The notes: generated from the letters alone by a model not told the origin. 64,000 bases of DNA from Methylobacter sp. (GCA_030653985.1 JAURYJ010000001.1:1-64000); one strand, 5' to 3'. Positions 34,784-44,495 are shown, counted from the first letter of the stretch. A program made the numbers and translations.

Positions 34784-36898
34784 ATGCCTGTCAAACAAAA
34801 ACAAAACGCTACAATCTGCGTTGGTATCGGTGTTTTTCTGGCTCTTAACGGTGCGATGGTTAACGCCGACTCTCAACCTTTGGAACTTGATCAAATGGTC
34901 GTCGAAGCCGGGCGAGAAAAAGATCTGATCGGTACAACCGGATCGGCATCTCAGGGCGAAGTCAGTCAGGCACAATTTGAATACCGTCCGCTTTCCCGTA
35001 ACGGCGAGTTGCTGGAAGTTATTCCCGGCGCTGTAGCTACCCAGCACAGCGGTTCCGGCAAGGCTAATCAGTATTTCCTGCGCGGATTTAATCTCGACCA
35101 CGGCACCGACTTTACGACTTATGTCGACGGCATTCCGATGAATATGCCCACGCATGCCCACGGGCAGGGCTATATGGACATCAATAGCGTCATTCCCGAA
35201 CTGGTGAAGAAGATTGAATACGGCAAGGGACCGTATTATGCGGAAGTCGGCGACTTTTCATCAGCCGGTTATTCGAAAATGTTCTCGATGGACACATTGC
35301 CTGAAGGCATTTTGAAGTTTACCGGTGGTGAGTTCGGTTATTACCGCACTCTGCTAGCCAATTCCAACAAAGTCGGCAGCGGAGATTTACTTTACGCCGG
35401 CGAATTTAATTTCTACGACGGCGTCTGGCAGCAGCCGGAGGCTTCGAGAAAATTTAACGGCATGCTGCGGTACACGCTCGATAAAGACGACTGGGGTTTT
35501 TCGGTTAACGGGAAGGGTTATACCAACGAATGGACTGCAACCAATCCTATCCCTCAAGCGTTGGTCGGTAACGGCACGCTCGGCCTTTACGGCACGATGG
35601 ATCCTACGGATGGCGGCAAAACCAACCGCTACAGCTTATCAACCAATCTTTGGAACAAAGGCGATAACTGGAAAAATGACGCCAATATTTATGCGCTTTA
35701 TTACGATGTAAACCTCTATTCCAATTCTACCGGTTATGCGGACAATCCGGTTAACGGCGACCAGATACACCAGTTTGAACATCGGGTACAAACCGGAGGC
35801 AATATCGAACATACCCGCTATAACAAGCTGTTCGGTTTTGACATGGACAATACCGTGGGTTTTCAGTTTCGTCACGATGAAATCATGGGCTTGGGTCTGG
35901 ATCGCACTCAGGCTAGACAGCTGGTAGATGTTGTCAGCCACAGCAATGTCAGCGAGACCACTGCCGGCGTTTATCTGAAAAACCAGACCTATTGGCATGA
36001 AAAAGTGCGCACCATTGCCGGTTTAAGGGGGGATTTTATCCATAACGATGTCACGGTGCTCGACACGGCCATGCATGATCCTCAGGTGAATACGGCAAAT
36101 TCAGGCAATGCAGGGCAAGCGCAAGTCAGTCCGAAGCTAAGCCTGATTATCGGTCCCTGGTTCAGTACCGAATACTTTGTCAATGGCGGTTTCGGCTACC
36201 ACTCCAACGATGCGCGCGGCACTACGCTGCAATTTGATCCGGCTACAGGTGCCGCACTAGACAGCAGTACCGCCAAGATCTCGCCTATGGCCCAGTCGCG
36301 CGGCGCTGAAACCGGCATTCGCAGCAACTTTATCAAAGGCTTGAATAGCACCCTGGCAATATGGTGGCTGGAGAGCAATCAGGAGTTGGTGTTTTCTGGC
36401 GATGCCGGCACAACCGAGGTGCGCGGAAAGTCCCATCGTTACGGCGTTGAATGGACCAATTACTACAAGCCAACCGATTGGTTGACGCTGGATGCCGACT
36501 TTGCGTTGACTTCGACGCGTTATGTGACGACTCCGGAGGGTGAAGCCAACAACTATGTGCCCAACTCGGTGGGCAGGGTCATTACAACCGGCGCTACCGT
36601 GGTTGCCCCTAACGGTCTGTTCGGCACGGTACGCTTCCGCCATTTTGGCGACATGCCGCTGGATTCGTCGGGTACGTATTGGGCCGGCTCTACCAGCATC
36701 GTCAATTTGGGTGCGGGTTACAAACAGAAAAAATATAAGCTGGAGTTTGATATTTTCAATATTTTCGACTCGACCGCCAACGATATTGCCTACGCTTATC
36801 AATATGCCTATCCCGCCGGAGCCACACCGCAGACGGATATCATGAAACACCCTGTCGAACCGAGAATGGTGCGAGCGACTGTTACTGTCAATTTTTAA
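34784..36898 (+). CDS. TonB-dependent outer-membrane receptor, probable corrinoid or cobalt transporter
   Basis: From the ATG at 34784 (MPVKQKQN, preceded by AGGA) there is a clean signal peptide to MVNA-DS; in-frame ATGs at 34751 and 34652 would give unlikely longer leaders. The plug domain has LLEVIPGAVATQHSGSGKA, YFLRGFNLDHGTDFTTYVDG and NSVIPELVKKIEYGKGPYYA; the beta-barrel ends in RMVRATVTVNF with terminal Phe. The His-rich turn GIPMNMPTHAHGQGYMDI resembles receptors predicted for metals. The riboswitch argues for B12, cobinamide or cobalt, but the substrate cannot be read from the sequence. Confidence 0.88.
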   Translation: MPVKQKQNATICVGIGVFLALNGAMVNADSQPLELDQMVVEAGREKDLIGTTGSASQGEVSQAQFEYRPLSRNGELLEVIPGAVATQHSGSGKANQYFLRGFNLDHGTDFTTYVDGIPMNMPTHAHGQGYMDINSVIPELVKKIEYGKGPYYAEVGDFSSAGYSKMFSMDTLPEGILKFTGGEFGYYRTLLANSNKVGSGDLLYAGEFNFYDGVWQQPEASRKFNGMLRYTLDKDDWGFSVNGKGYTNEWTATNPIPQALVGNGTLGLYGTMDPTDGGKTNRYSLSTNLWNKGDNWKNDANIYALYYDVNLYSNSTGYADNPVNGDQIHQFEHRVQTGGNIEHTRYNKLFGFDMDNTVGFQFRHDEIMGLGLDRTQARQLVDVVSHSNVSETTAGVYLKNQTYWHEKVRTIAGLRGDFIHNDVTVLDTAMHDPQVNTANSGNAGQAQVSPKLSLIIGPWFSTEYFVNGGFGYHSNDARGTTLQFDPATGAALDSSTAKISPMAQSRGAETGIRSNFIKGLNSTLAIWWLESNQELVFSGDAGTTEVRGKSHRYGVEWTNYYKPTDWLTLDADFALTSTRYVTTPEGEANNYVPNSVGRVITTGATVVAPNGLFGTVRFRHFGDMPLDSSGTYWAGSTSIVNLGAGYKQKKYKLEFDIFNIFDSTANDIAYAYQYAYPAGATPQTDIMKHPVEPRMVRATVTVNF

Positions 36899-37110
36899 GG
36901 CTTAACCAACGCAAAACCTTTCGTACAGGCCAACAGCGTGGTGAGGCGCAATTTGTAGGACGCAATACGCGATAAAGCTGCTATTGCGCCCTTACAGGCC
37001 ATACTTACTTAGCGGAATGCAGTCGTCGACCGCCGTGGTAAAAATTCCTTAGATGAGGCAACATCGGTTAAAATTTACATTTACGCTTTCCTTCCACTTA
37101 TTTCCAAATC

Positions 37111-38046
37111 ATGTTTTTTGCCAAAGATTTCATTGAAACCGCTGAAGGGCTTATTTTCGCTGTGGTAGAGCGGGGCCTGGAAGATGGCAAGGTGTTGTGT
37201 TTTTTACGTTATGTGCGCGAACCTTGCGGCTGGAAAAAATATCAGACCGTAGAGGCTAATGACTTCCTCGAACAAAACCACCCCGATTATCTGCATTATT
37301 CTCCGGTCTTGGATGCGCATTTGCATGCGGTCGTCGTAGACCGGATCATCAAGCATCATCAACCCAAACACCGATTGCAACAGCTGATGCAATCAATGCG
37401 GCATGACGCTGTGGAGAGCGATGTGTTCCGGTTGTGCGAGTTATTTCAACAGCACGGGCTGGATTTAATGCAAACCGGAATCACCGGATCAATATTGGTT
37501 GGCGTTCAAAACCAAGCTTCGGATATGGATCTGGTTTGTTACGGCCGGGAGGCATTTCACCAATGCAGGGCCATTACCCGTAAGCTTATTGGATTGGGAA
37601 AGTTGCAAGAACTGAATGAGCAGGATTGGCAGCAATCTTACGCGCGCCGGTCATGCGAGTTGAGTTTCGATGACTATGTCTGGCACGAACGGCGTAAATG
37701 CAACAAGGCCGTGATCAACGGGCGGAAATTCGATTTGAATTTTATCGATGATAGCGCAAGTTCTGGGACTATCCGTTACCAAAAATGCGGTGCGGTTAGC
37801 TTGCAGTGCAGGGTGATTGACGATAGTCACGCATTCGATTATCCGGCTGAATTTAAAATAGATCATCAGCAGATCAGTGCTGTCGTCAGTTTTACGGCGA
37901 CCTATACAGGGCAGGCCGTCAGCGGCGAAAGGATCGAAGTGTCGGGCGTTCTGGAACAATCGGAACAGGGCGTTCAGCGTATCGTGGTCGGCTCCAGCCG
38001 TGAAGCGCACGGGGAATATATCAAGGTTATTCAGTGTATAAATTAG
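37111..38046 (+). CDS. Archaeal-type predicted nucleotidyltransferase of the H4MPT cluster
   Basis: The 311-residue protein has a nucleotidyltransferase core, GITGSILVGVQNQASDMDLVCYG (residues ~127-149), with the G-S and D-x-D pattern of the DNA-polymerase-beta superfamily. The N-terminus (FIETAEGLIFAVVERGLEDG) and FLRYVREPCGWKKYQT are typical of proteins encoded beside H4MPT genes in methylotrophs and archaea. Its reaction is not known to me. It overlaps the HAD gene by 13 nt. Confidence 0.8.
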   Translation: MFFAKDFIETAEGLIFAVVERGLEDGKVLCFLRYVREPCGWKKYQTVEANDFLEQNHPDYLHYSPVLDAHLHAVVVDRIIKHHQPKHRLQQLMQSMRHDAVESDVFRLCELFQQHGLDLMQTGITGSILVGVQNQASDMDLVCYGREAFHQCRAITRKLIGLGKLQELNEQDWQQSYARRSCELSFDDYVWHERRKCNKAVINGRKFDLNFIDDSASSGTIRYQKCGAVSLQCRVIDDSHAFDYPAEFKIDHQQISAVVSFTATYTGQAVSGERIEVSGVLEQSEQGVQRIVVGSSREAHGEYIKVIQCIN

Positions 38047-38696
38047 CTGATTTTGCGGCGGTTATTTTCGATATGGATGGTTTGGTTTTGGATACCGAAA
38101 GTACTTACATGATCGCCTGGCAACAGGCTGCAAGTGCAATGGGTTATGAATTTTCCGAAGATTTTTGTCGGTCGTTGTCAGGGCTGCATTATCAGGATAT
38201 AGCATTGAAACTGATAGCCTATTGCGGGGCTGAATTTGATCTGCAAAGTTTTAACCGGCTCAGCGGTGATTGCTGGCGTGATCATGTTAATGTTCACGGC
38301 ATTAATATCAAGTACGGCTTTAGCGAATTGCTGGACGTGCTGATCCGGCAAAAAATCCCCTATTGTCTGGCGACCAACAGTCGGGCGGCCAATGCGCTGG
38401 AATGCCTTGAGCTGGCCGGGATTAAAGAGGCTTTTTCAGTCATTATCAGCCGCGATCACGTTCGGCACGGCAAGCCGGAGCCGGATATTTTTTTAAAAGC
38501 CGCAGCAGTATTGCAAGTGGACATCAGCCGGTGTCTGGTGCTTGAAGACTCGCATGCCGGTATTCTGGCGGCATCCAGAGCGGGGGCTGTTTCGGCGTTT
38601 ATACCGTCGACAGCGCAGGTCGATCCGTTGACGGTTGAACTGTGCGATTTAATGATGGACGATTTGGTTCAATTGGCGAACGCGATCGGCGCTTAG
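38034..38696 (+). CDS. HAD-superfamily phosphatase
   Basis: The motif I sequence is FDMDGLVLDTES (nucleophile Asp and acid-base Asp), motif II is CLATNSR, and motif III/IV are GKPEPDIFLKAA and CLVLEDSHAGILAASRAGA. The cap domain places it in the beta-phosphoglucomutase-like subfamily. The substrate is unknown. Its position between the nucleotidyltransferase and mptG suggests a dephosphorylation step in cofactor synthesis, but this is inference. Confidence 0.88.
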   Translation: MYKLADFAAVIFDMDGLVLDTESTYMIAWQQAASAMGYEFSEDFCRSLSGLHYQDIALKLIAYCGAEFDLQSFNRLSGDCWRDHVNVHGINIKYGFSELLDVLIRQKIPYCLATNSRAANALECLELAGIKEAFSVIISRDHVRHGKPEPDIFLKAAAVLQVDISRCLVLEDSHAGILAASRAGAVSAFIPSTAQVDPLTVELCDLMMDDLVQLANAIGA

Positions 38697-38763
38697 TTCG
38701 CAGCAGACAGGACGATCATGTATACTTCCAGCAATTTTTTGCAGCACAAACACAGCATAAGCC

Positions 38764-39726
38764 TTGATAGTTCAACATTCTAAAGTCTCAGTCATTGCCC
38801 CGGCCAGATTGCACATGGGCTTTATCGATTTAAGCGGATCATTAGGTCGACATTTCGGCAGCATCGGTGTTGCGCTTAATGAAATCAACACTCGTCTGTC
38901 AGTATCCGTCGCCGAGCAACTCACCATTACCGGTCCCGCCGCACAGCGGGCAAAAAAATGCGTATCCCTATTGTGTGAGGCGCTGCAGGTATCCGATAAA
39001 CTCAACATCACTATTGAAACCGCGATTCCGGAGCATGTGGGCTTGGGTTCAGGCACGCAAATGTCGCTGGCAATCGGCGCGGCGCTGAATGAATTTTACG
39101 GCTTGGGGCTTAGTGTGCGTGAAATCGCCGCCGTGACCGACCGGGGCTTACGTTCCGGCATCGGCATTGGCGTTTTTGAACAAGGCGGCTTGGTTGTCGA
39201 TGGCGGACGCGGCGAAAAAACCATCACCCCGCCGGTGCTGGCGCACATGGATGTACCGGACGACTGGCGGTTTATTCTGGTATTCGATCAGCGCGGTCAG
39301 GGTCTGCACGGTCAGCAGGAAATACAGGCTTTTAAAGAGCTGCCGCCTTTTCCTCAGCAGGAAGCGGCACGCTTATGCTATTTATTGCTGATGCAGGGTC
39401 TGCCTGCGGTGGCTGAAAACGATATTATTCAATTTGGCGATGTGATCAGCCAACTGCAACGCTCGGTTGGCGAACATTTTTCCTCGGCTCAGGGCGGCGT
39501 TTTTACCAGTCCCGAAGTTGCGGCGGCCATGCAATGGCTGGAGCAGCAAGGTGCGGTGGCTATCGGTCAAACCTCATGGGGGCCGACCGGGTTTTGCGCC
39601 ATTGATGGGGCGCAGTTGGCGGAATCAATCACCGATCAGGCCAGATTGGCGTTTGCGCATTTCGATCACTTGAGTTTTGTGGTTACCAGCGCACGGAACA
39701 GTGGCGGGGATGTTTTTGTTGGCTAG
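38764..39726 (+). CDS. mptG: Beta-ribofuranosylaminobenzene 5'-phosphate synthase
   Basis: This GHMP-kinase-fold enzyme joins p-hydroxybenzoate or p-aminobenzoate to PRPP in methanopterin synthesis. It has APARLHMGFIDLSGSLGRHF at the N-terminus, the glycine-rich EHVGLGSGTQMSLAIGAAL (residues ~90-110) and RSGIGIGVFEQGGLVVDGGR. The best start is a TTG at 38764; the first ATG in frame (38815) would remove the conserved APARLH. At 320 residues it is normal. Confidence 0.93.
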   Translation: MIVQHSKVSVIAPARLHMGFIDLSGSLGRHFGSIGVALNEINTRLSVSVAEQLTITGPAAQRAKKCVSLLCEALQVSDKLNITIETAIPEHVGLGSGTQMSLAIGAALNEFYGLGLSVREIAAVTDRGLRSGIGIGVFEQGGLVVDGGRGEKTITPPVLAHMDVPDDWRFILVFDQRGQGLHGQQEIQAFKELPPFPQQEAARLCYLLLMQGLPAVAENDIIQFGDVISQLQRSVGEHFSSAQGGVFTSPEVAAAMQWLEQQGAVAIGQTSWGPTGFCAIDGAQLAESITDQARLAFAHFDHLSFVVTSARNSGGDVFVG

Positions 39727-39754
39727 AATGTATGATGTAAGACGGTAGTATGTT

Positions 39755-39780
39755 GTGGGCGCGAATAAATTCGCGTCCAC
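39755..39780. repeat. REP-A single arm, copy 5
   Basis: GTGGGCGCGAATAAATTCGCGTCCAC is one hairpin arm of the REP-A family, located between mptG and the ATP-grasp gene. The upstream extension of that gene's frame through it reads WARINSRP, but a normal ATG lies downstream. Confidence 0.75.
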
Positions 39781-39809
39781 ACGATAAACTTAATAGCAGT
39801 GACGGCAAC

Positions 39810-40937
39810 ATGGAAACGATATTGATAGTCGCCAGTTCAGGACGCATGCTGGCGCAGGCGGCGACCACTATTGGCTTGAAGCCTCTGGTCATTGACCTGT
39901 TTGCCGATCTGGACATGCAGGCTTTAGCGGAAGATTTCCGTCAGGTAAAGTCATTAGCCGAGCGGGACTTGGCTCCTGCCGTTGAGTATTTTATCGAGCG
40001 CTATGCTGTCACCGCTGTCATTTACGGCAGCGGTTTTGAGTGTTTCCCCCAAAGCTTGCATTACCTGAACAATCGATTGGTGATGCTGGGCAATGATCCC
40101 GATATTTTTTCCGGGCAGCTGGATAAGCAGGCGTTTTTTTCGACACTGAAGCAGTTAAACATTCCGTACCCCGAGGTTGTTTTTAGCGCGCCAAGTTACG
40201 CTGATGATTGGTTGCTTAAACCTATGCAAGGGCAGGGTGGTGTCGGGATAAAGCGTTATCAGGCTGATGACAGTGTCGATAATTCGGTTTACTGGCAAAA
40301 ATTTCAAGCCGGTACGTTACATTCGGTACTGTTTCTGGCTGACGGGCAGCAAGTGCAAGTCGTCGGCTTTAATAGCCAGTGGTCTGTGCGTTTAAGTAAG
40401 GCTCAGGAATTTGTTTTTTCAGGCGTGAGCAATAGCTGTGATTTGTCGGATGCGCATAAAACCGTGATAACGGCTTGGCTAAAACAAATGGTTCAGGTGT
40501 TTGCGCTAAAGGGCTTGAATTCGCTGGATTTTATTCATGCGGATGATTGCAGTTATGTGCTGGAAGTTAATCCCCGGCCCTCCGCCAGTATGCAGTTATA
40601 TGATCAGGGTTTGCTGGCTCGGCATATTCAATCCTGTGAGGGAGCGTTTGTGGGGGCGACTTCAGTCGCCAAGTCACCAGAAGCTGGGCGACTGAAGTCG
40701 CCCCTACAATCGCCCCCACAGACAGCCTGTCAAATTGTTTATGCCACGCATGATTTAACCATTCCAGAGCGATTCGAATGGCCGCCTTGGTGTATGGATT
40801 TGCCTAAGCCGGGTGCATTTGTTCCCACAAGGCAGCCGATTTGCAGTATTATTGCCCACCAAAAACACTCACGATCAGCAGCTGTACAGCTGCTGATTAA
40901 ACAACAACTTATCCTTAATAAATTAGAAAGGTTTTGA
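39810..40937 (+). CDS. ATP-grasp protein, OrfY type, H4MPT-linked
   Basis: The ATG at 39810 gives [20 protein letters not shown]. The ATP-grasp core includes [19 protein letters not shown] and the metal-binding [22 protein letters not shown]. This matches the OrfY family of methylotroph H4MPT clusters, thought to form an amide bond in the cofactor. Residues ~281-303 ([20 protein letters not shown]) derive from a palindromic repeat inserted in frame ahead of the C-terminal [18 protein letters not shown]. Overlaps the next reading frame by a few bases. Confidence 0.88.
   Translation: METILIVASSGRMLAQAATTIGLKPLVIDLFADLDMQALAEDFRQVKSLAERDLAPAVEYFIERYAVTAVIYGSGFECFPQSLHYLNNRLVMLGNDPDIFSGQLDKQAFFSTLKQLNIPYPEVVFSAPSYADDWLLKPMQGQGGVGIKRYQADDSVDNSVYWQKFQAGTLHSVLFLADGQQVQVVGFNSQWSVRLSKAQEFVFSGVSNSCDLSDAHKTVITAWLKQMVQVFALKGLNSLDFIHADDCSYVLEVNPRPSASMQLYDQGLLARHIQSCEGAFVGATSVAKSPEAGRLKSPLQSPPQTACQIVYATHDLTIPERFEWPPWCMDLPKPGAFVPTRQPICSIIAHQKHSRSAAVQLLIKQQLILNKLERF
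40649..40720. repeat. REP-F palindrome (GGGGGCGACTTCAGTCGCC family), inside orfY
   Basis: GGGCGACTTCAGTCGCC and GGGCGACTGAAGTCGCCC are inverted copies, each itself hairpin-forming, framed by TGTGGGGG and CCCCCACA. The 72 bp are a multiple of three and carry no stop in the gene's phase. Confidence 0.9.
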
Positions 40938-40942
40938 CTCTC

Positions 40943-41980
40943 ATGGAATATACAGCCAGCGTTAATAAATTGACCCAACCCTTGGTACAGCATTTGCTCG
41001 ATCATGCCGACAAATTGCGTTTGGGTGTCGAAACCTTAGCCAATGGCTGCACGATCATCGATGCGGGCATTAACGTGCCGGGCGGCATCGAGGCGGGACG
41101 CATTATTGCTGAAATTTGTCTCGGCGGCATGGGCACAGTCACCATCAATCACAGCACCTATACCGATAACTGGCCGTTGTCGGTGAATGTGCATACCGGC
41201 AATCCGGTTCTGGGCTGTTTGGGTAGCCAATATGCAGGCTGGAGTTTGTCGCACGAGAAATATTATGCATTAGGCTCAGGCCCTGCGCGGGCTATGGCAA
41301 CCAAGTTAAAAAACGGCAAACAGGAGCCGGTTGAAGACTTGTACAAAGAACTGGATTATCAGGACAGCCATGATTCTACGGTTTTGGTGATTGAAAATGA
41401 TGCGCTGCCGCCGGTTGAAATCGTCGAAAAAGTGGCTGCGGCCTGCAAGGTCGATCCGTCCAAGCTGACCATCATCGTGACGCCGACCAGCAGTCTGGCT
41501 GGCGGTGTGCAAGTGGTGGCGCGGGTGCTTGAAGTGGCTATGCACAAGGCTCATGCCCTGCATTTTCCGTTGGAAAACATCATCGACGGCAGCGGCAGTG
41601 CGCCGATTTGCCCTCCGCACCCCAACTTTGTCAAAGCTATGGGGCGTACCAATGACGCGATTTTGTTCGCCGGACAGGTGCATATTTTTGTCAAAGGCAG
41701 CGACGAAGCCGCTGAAAAACTGGCGAAAGAACTGCCCAGTTCAACCTCTAAAGATTACGGCAAACCGTTTGCGGAAATCTTCAAGCAGTACGAATACGAC
41801 TTCTTTAAAATCGATGCGATGTTGTTCAGTCCTGCCAGCGTCATTGTGACGGCGGTAGAATCCGGAAAAAGTTTTCGTGCGGGCAGGCTGGACAATGTCT
41901 TGCTGGACCAATCGTTTGGGGCGTACGACTGCAAGGATGCAGGAGATAGAGCAACGCAGGAGCAGTTGCCGAGAGCGTAG
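40943..41980 (+). CDS. mch: Methenyl-H4MPT cyclohydrolase
   Basis: The enzyme hydrolyses methenyl-H4MPT to formyl-H4MPT in formaldehyde oxidation. The start is ATG 40943 ([19 protein letters not shown]). [48 protein letters not shown] and the late [15 protein letters not shown] are strongly conserved. The last ~17 residues ([17 protein letters not shown]) are encoded by a 48-bp hairpin element, so the native C-terminus appears replaced. Confidence 0.95.
   Translation: MEYTASVNKLTQPLVQHLLDHADKLRLGVETLANGCTIIDAGINVPGGIEAGRIIAEICLGGMGTVTINHSTYTDNWPLSVNVHTGNPVLGCLGSQYAGWSLSHEKYYALGSGPARAMATKLKNGKQEPVEDLYKELDYQDSHDSTVLVIENDALPPVEIVEKVAAACKVDPSKLTIIVTPTSSLAGGVQVVARVLEVAMHKAHALHFPLENIIDGSGSAPICPPHPNFVKAMGRTNDAILFAGQVHIFVKGSDEAAEKLAKELPSSTSKDYGKPFAEIFKQYEYDFFKIDAMLFSPASVIVTAVESGKSFRAGRLDNVLLDQSFGAYDCKDAGDRATQEQLPRA
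41926..41973 (+). repeat. 48-bp hairpin element, copy c (3' end of mch)
   Basis: CGACTGCAAGGATGCAGGAG at the start and GAGCAGTTGCCGAG at the end match the copies at 12874 and 32551. It ends seven bases before the mch stop triplet is complete, so the element forms the C-terminal codons. Confidence 0.85.
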
Positions 41981-41982
41981 GC

Positions 41983-42894
41983 GTGGGTCGTATAGCGATT
42001 TTTACCGATGATCCCGGCTGGCATGGCAAGCAATTAAGCCTGGCCTTTGCCAGTCGGGGTTATAGCGCAGACTACGTTTCGTTGACTCAATGTCGGTTTG
42101 TCATCGAACCCGGCCAACTGCCGATCCTGATTCCAGGCTTCGAGCACGCGCTTCCCGATGCGGTTTTTGTCCGCGGCGTTCCCGGCGGTTCGCTTGAAGA
42201 GGTCGTGTTGTATTTGGATGTTCTGCATGCGCTAAAGGCCATGGGGATTCCTGTCTACAATGACGGCCACGCGGTAGAGCGTAGTGTCGACAAGGCTATG
42301 ACCAGTTTTCTGCTGCATAATGCGGGATTGCCCACGCCGATGACCTGGGTGCTGCGTGACCGGGAAGCAGCGTTAAGGATTGCGGCAGCTGAATTAAAGC
42401 AGGGTAATCTGCTGATCAGTAAACCGCTGTTCGGCTCGCAGGGCGAAGGCATACGCCGCATTGAAAAAACGACCGACCTGTTCTGGTTAACCGGCAGTCA
42501 TGGCGTTTATTATCTGCAACGTTTCGTTCAATGCGAAGGCGTCGGTTTTTCCGACAATCGCGTTTTTGTGATTAACGGCCGGGCGGTTGCCGCGATGCGC
42601 AGGCGCGGAAAATTCTGGCTGAATAACGTTGCCAGGGGCGCGACCTGCGAGCTGATCGATTTAGAGCCGGAAATGGTAAATTTGGCCGTTAAGGCGACGA
42701 CTGCATTGGCGATGGATTATGCCGGTGTCGATATTATTCGTGATAGGGAAGGGCGCTGTACGGTCATTGAAGTTAATAGCATACCGGCATGGAAAGGCCT
42801 GGAAAGTGTTTGCGATGTCAATGTTGCCGAGCTGATGGTCGATGATTTAATTACCCGCAAGATAGGCAAAACCGAGTTGTTTGCAGTCGCATGA
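41983..42894 (+). CDS. RimK-like ATP-grasp ligase, Orf5 type, H4MPT-linked
   Basis: The 303-residue protein has an ATP-grasp fold with VYNDGHAVERSVDKAMTSFL, LLISKPLFGSQGEGIRRIEK and the metal site VDIIRDREGRCTVIEVNSIP. It is probably a ligase that adds glutamate or a related group to the cofactor side chain. Its place directly after mch and before the CitG-like gene and fae is the order known from Methylobacterium extorquens (mch-orf5-orf7-fae). It overlaps the next gene by 4 nt. Confidence 0.9.
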   Translation: MGRIAIFTDDPGWHGKQLSLAFASRGYSADYVSLTQCRFVIEPGQLPILIPGFEHALPDAVFVRGVPGGSLEEVVLYLDVLHALKAMGIPVYNDGHAVERSVDKAMTSFLLHNAGLPTPMTWVLRDREAALRIAAAELKQGNLLISKPLFGSQGEGIRRIEKTTDLFWLTGSHGVYYLQRFVQCEGVGFSDNRVFVINGRAVAAMRRRGKFWLNNVARGATCELIDLEPEMVNLAVKATTALAMDYAGVDIIRDREGRCTVIEVNSIPAWKGLESVCDVNVAELMVDDLITRKIGKTELFAVA

Positions 42895-43739
42895 CGATTT
42901 CGTCCCGGCAGCTCAGTGAACTTTATCGCCAGGCCTGCGAGGTCGATGTGCAGGCCTTTAAGCCCGGCAATGTCAGTGTTTATGCGGATGGGCATGATAT
43001 GACCGTGGCCAATTTTAGAAGCAGTGCCGAGGTCAGCGCCGGGCCTCTTTGCAATCTTGATTATTCCCTGGGTGAAAAAATCTATTATGCGGTCAAGGCC
43101 ACGCGTAAGGCGGTGGGTTGCAATACCAATCTGGGTATTATCTTGCTTTGTGCGCCGCTGATTCAGGCAAGCAGTTATAAAAAATCGGATTTAAGCTTAA
43201 GGCAGGCTGTCGCTAAGGTCATTAGCGAGGCAACGATAGAAGATGCCGATTGGGTTTTCAAAGCCATAACGTTAGCGTCGCCGGGTGGCTTGGGTCGCTC
43301 TGACCAGCAGGATGTCAATGAACAGGCTTCGGTTACCTTGTTTGAGGCGATGAAATTAGCCAGCGCAAAAGATCGCATTGCGCTTCAATATATAACGGAT
43401 TATAACGATATTTTTAATTTCTCAGTTTTGAGGTATAATATTTTTTTTAATCAATGGCGTGACAGGAATTGGGCGGCGGCGGCAGTGTATGCTGATATGC
43501 TAAGTCAATTTCCAGATAGTCATATTGAAAGGAAATATGGAGATCAGTACACTGAGATGGTGGCTACTAAAATGGCTCAGCTGAGTGAGGAGTTTTCTAA
43601 AACTGATAATCCTAAACAAATAAAGCCGTTGCTTTTTTGCTTGGATCAGGAGCTTAAATTTTACGGTATAAATCCGGGTACTACAGCTGACATGATCGTG
43701 GCGACAGTATTAACGGCATTTTTAGAGGATCTTAATTAG
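42891..43739 (+). CDS. CitG/MdcB-like triphosphoribosyl transferase, Orf7 type
   Basis: The 282-residue protein resembles triphosphoribosyl-dephospho-CoA synthases: [35 protein letters not shown] and the [16 protein letters not shown] motif are conserved. In methylotrophs it is always linked to H4MPT genes, but its substrate is unsettled. The second half becomes AT-rich. The stop overlaps a palindrome that may act on fae. Confidence 0.88.
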   Translation: MTISSRQLSELYRQACEVDVQAFKPGNVSVYADGHDMTVANFRSSAEVSAGPLCNLDYSLGEKIYYAVKATRKAVGCNTNLGIILLCAPLIQASSYKKSDLSLRQAVAKVISEATIEDADWVFKAITLASPGGLGRSDQQDVNEQASVTLFEAMKLASAKDRIALQYITDYNDIFNFSVLRYNIFFNQWRDRNWAAAAVYADMLSQFPDSHIERKYGDQYTEMVATKMAQLSEEFSKTDNPKQIKPLLFCLDQELKFYGINPGTTADMIVATVLTAFLEDLN

Positions 43740-43757
43740 TAACAATACTGTTACTAA
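43736..43757. promoter_or_regulatory. Palindrome upstream of fae
   Basis: TTAGTAACA and TGTTACTAA are perfect 9-bp arms with a 4-nt spacer, overlapping the orf7 stop and lying 101 nt before the fae start. It has no T tract, so an operator is more likely than a terminator. The binding protein is unknown. Confidence 0.5.
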
Positions 43758-43858
43758 TAGGGCTTCAAAAGTATTTGTTTAAAACAAATAAGGGGACATT
43801 TAAAGTGTCGATAGTAGATTCAATTTTTTCATTTTTTTCTTCACAGGGGACATTAAGC

Positions 43859-44368
43859 ATGGCTAAAATCAATAAATTATGCGTTGGCGAATCTTTAATT
43901 GGCGAAGGCAACGAAGTTGCTCACATCGATTTAATGGTTGGACCACGTGGTTCAGCTGCTGAAACAGCATTTGCAAATTGCTTAACAAACAACAAAGACG
44001 GCTTTTCTAGCTTATTGGCTGTTGTTGCACCTAACTTGATGGTTAAACCAGCAACTGTTATGTTCAACAAAGTCACCATCAAAGGCGCAAAACAAGCTGT
44101 TCAAATGTTTGGCCCAGCACAACGTGGTGTTGCTATGGCTGTTGCTGATTGTGTAGAAGACGGCACAATCCCTGCTGCTGAAGCTGATGATTTATTCGTA
44201 TCAGTTGGTGTGTTTATTCACTGGGCTGCAGAAGACGATGCTAAAATCCAACAATACAACTACGAAGCGACTAAAGAAGCTTTGAAACGCGCTATTGCTG
44301 GATCACCTACTGCTGCTGAAGTTGTTGCTGCTAAAGGTACTGCTGTACATCCATTCGCTGCTAACTAA
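43859..44368 (+). CDS. fae: Formaldehyde-activating enzyme
   Basis: Fae condenses formaldehyde with H4MPT to methylene-H4MPT. The ATG at 43859 ([20 protein letters not shown]) has GGGGACATT upstream; the longer frame from 43775 covers only leader sequence. [20 protein letters not shown] carries the catalytic His, and [20 protein letters not shown] is conserved. At 169 residues it is full length. Codon usage differs from its neighbours (Ala GCT, Lys AAA-rich), as expected for a very highly expressed gene. Confidence 0.97.
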   Translation: MAKINKLCVGESLIGEGNEVAHIDLMVGPRGSAAETAFANCLTNNKDGFSSLLAVVAPNLMVKPATVMFNKVTIKGAKQAVQMFGPAQRGVAMAVADCVEDGTIPAAEADDLFVSVGVFIHWAAEDDAKIQQYNYEATKEALKRAIAGSPTAAEVVAAKGTAVHPFAAN

Positions 44369-44395
44369 GTTTTATTTAGTTATCACGAATGTTAA

Positions 44396-44427
44396 AAATA
44401 CCCCGTTAAACCGGGGTATTTTTTTGC
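44396..44427 (+). terminator. Intrinsic terminator after fae
   Basis: AAAAATACCCCG and CGGGGTATTTTTTT form a 5-bp GC core extended by A/T pairs around a TTAAAC loop, with a run of seven T. It lies 28 nt after the fae stop. Confidence 0.9.
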
Positions 44428-44450
44428 CTATAGGATTGTAGGCAAGGCAC

Positions 44451-44477
44451 TTGGTAATTGCTCCTGCATTACTCTAC
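44451..44477 (-). repeat. 48-bp hairpin element, copy d (degenerate)
   Basis: TTGGTAATTGCTCCTGCATTACTCTAC matches the TCGGCAATTGCTCCCTGCATTGCTCTAC side of the element at 32551. The hairpin half is decayed. It lies just beyond the 3' end of the HisA-like gene. Confidence 0.55.
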
Positions 44478-44495
44478 TACGCGCCAGCCATGGCA

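Noticed and set aside
36899-37110. Small gene between the receptor and the nucleotidyltransferase
   Set aside because: No frame with a ribosome-binding site or recognisable motif; only a weak inverted GC patch near 36955-37000.
39750-39809. OrfY start inside the REP-A arm
   Set aside because: The upstream extension (WARINSRPHDK) is open only because the repeat has no stop in that phase; the ATG at 39810 gives the conserved [11 protein letters not shown] start.
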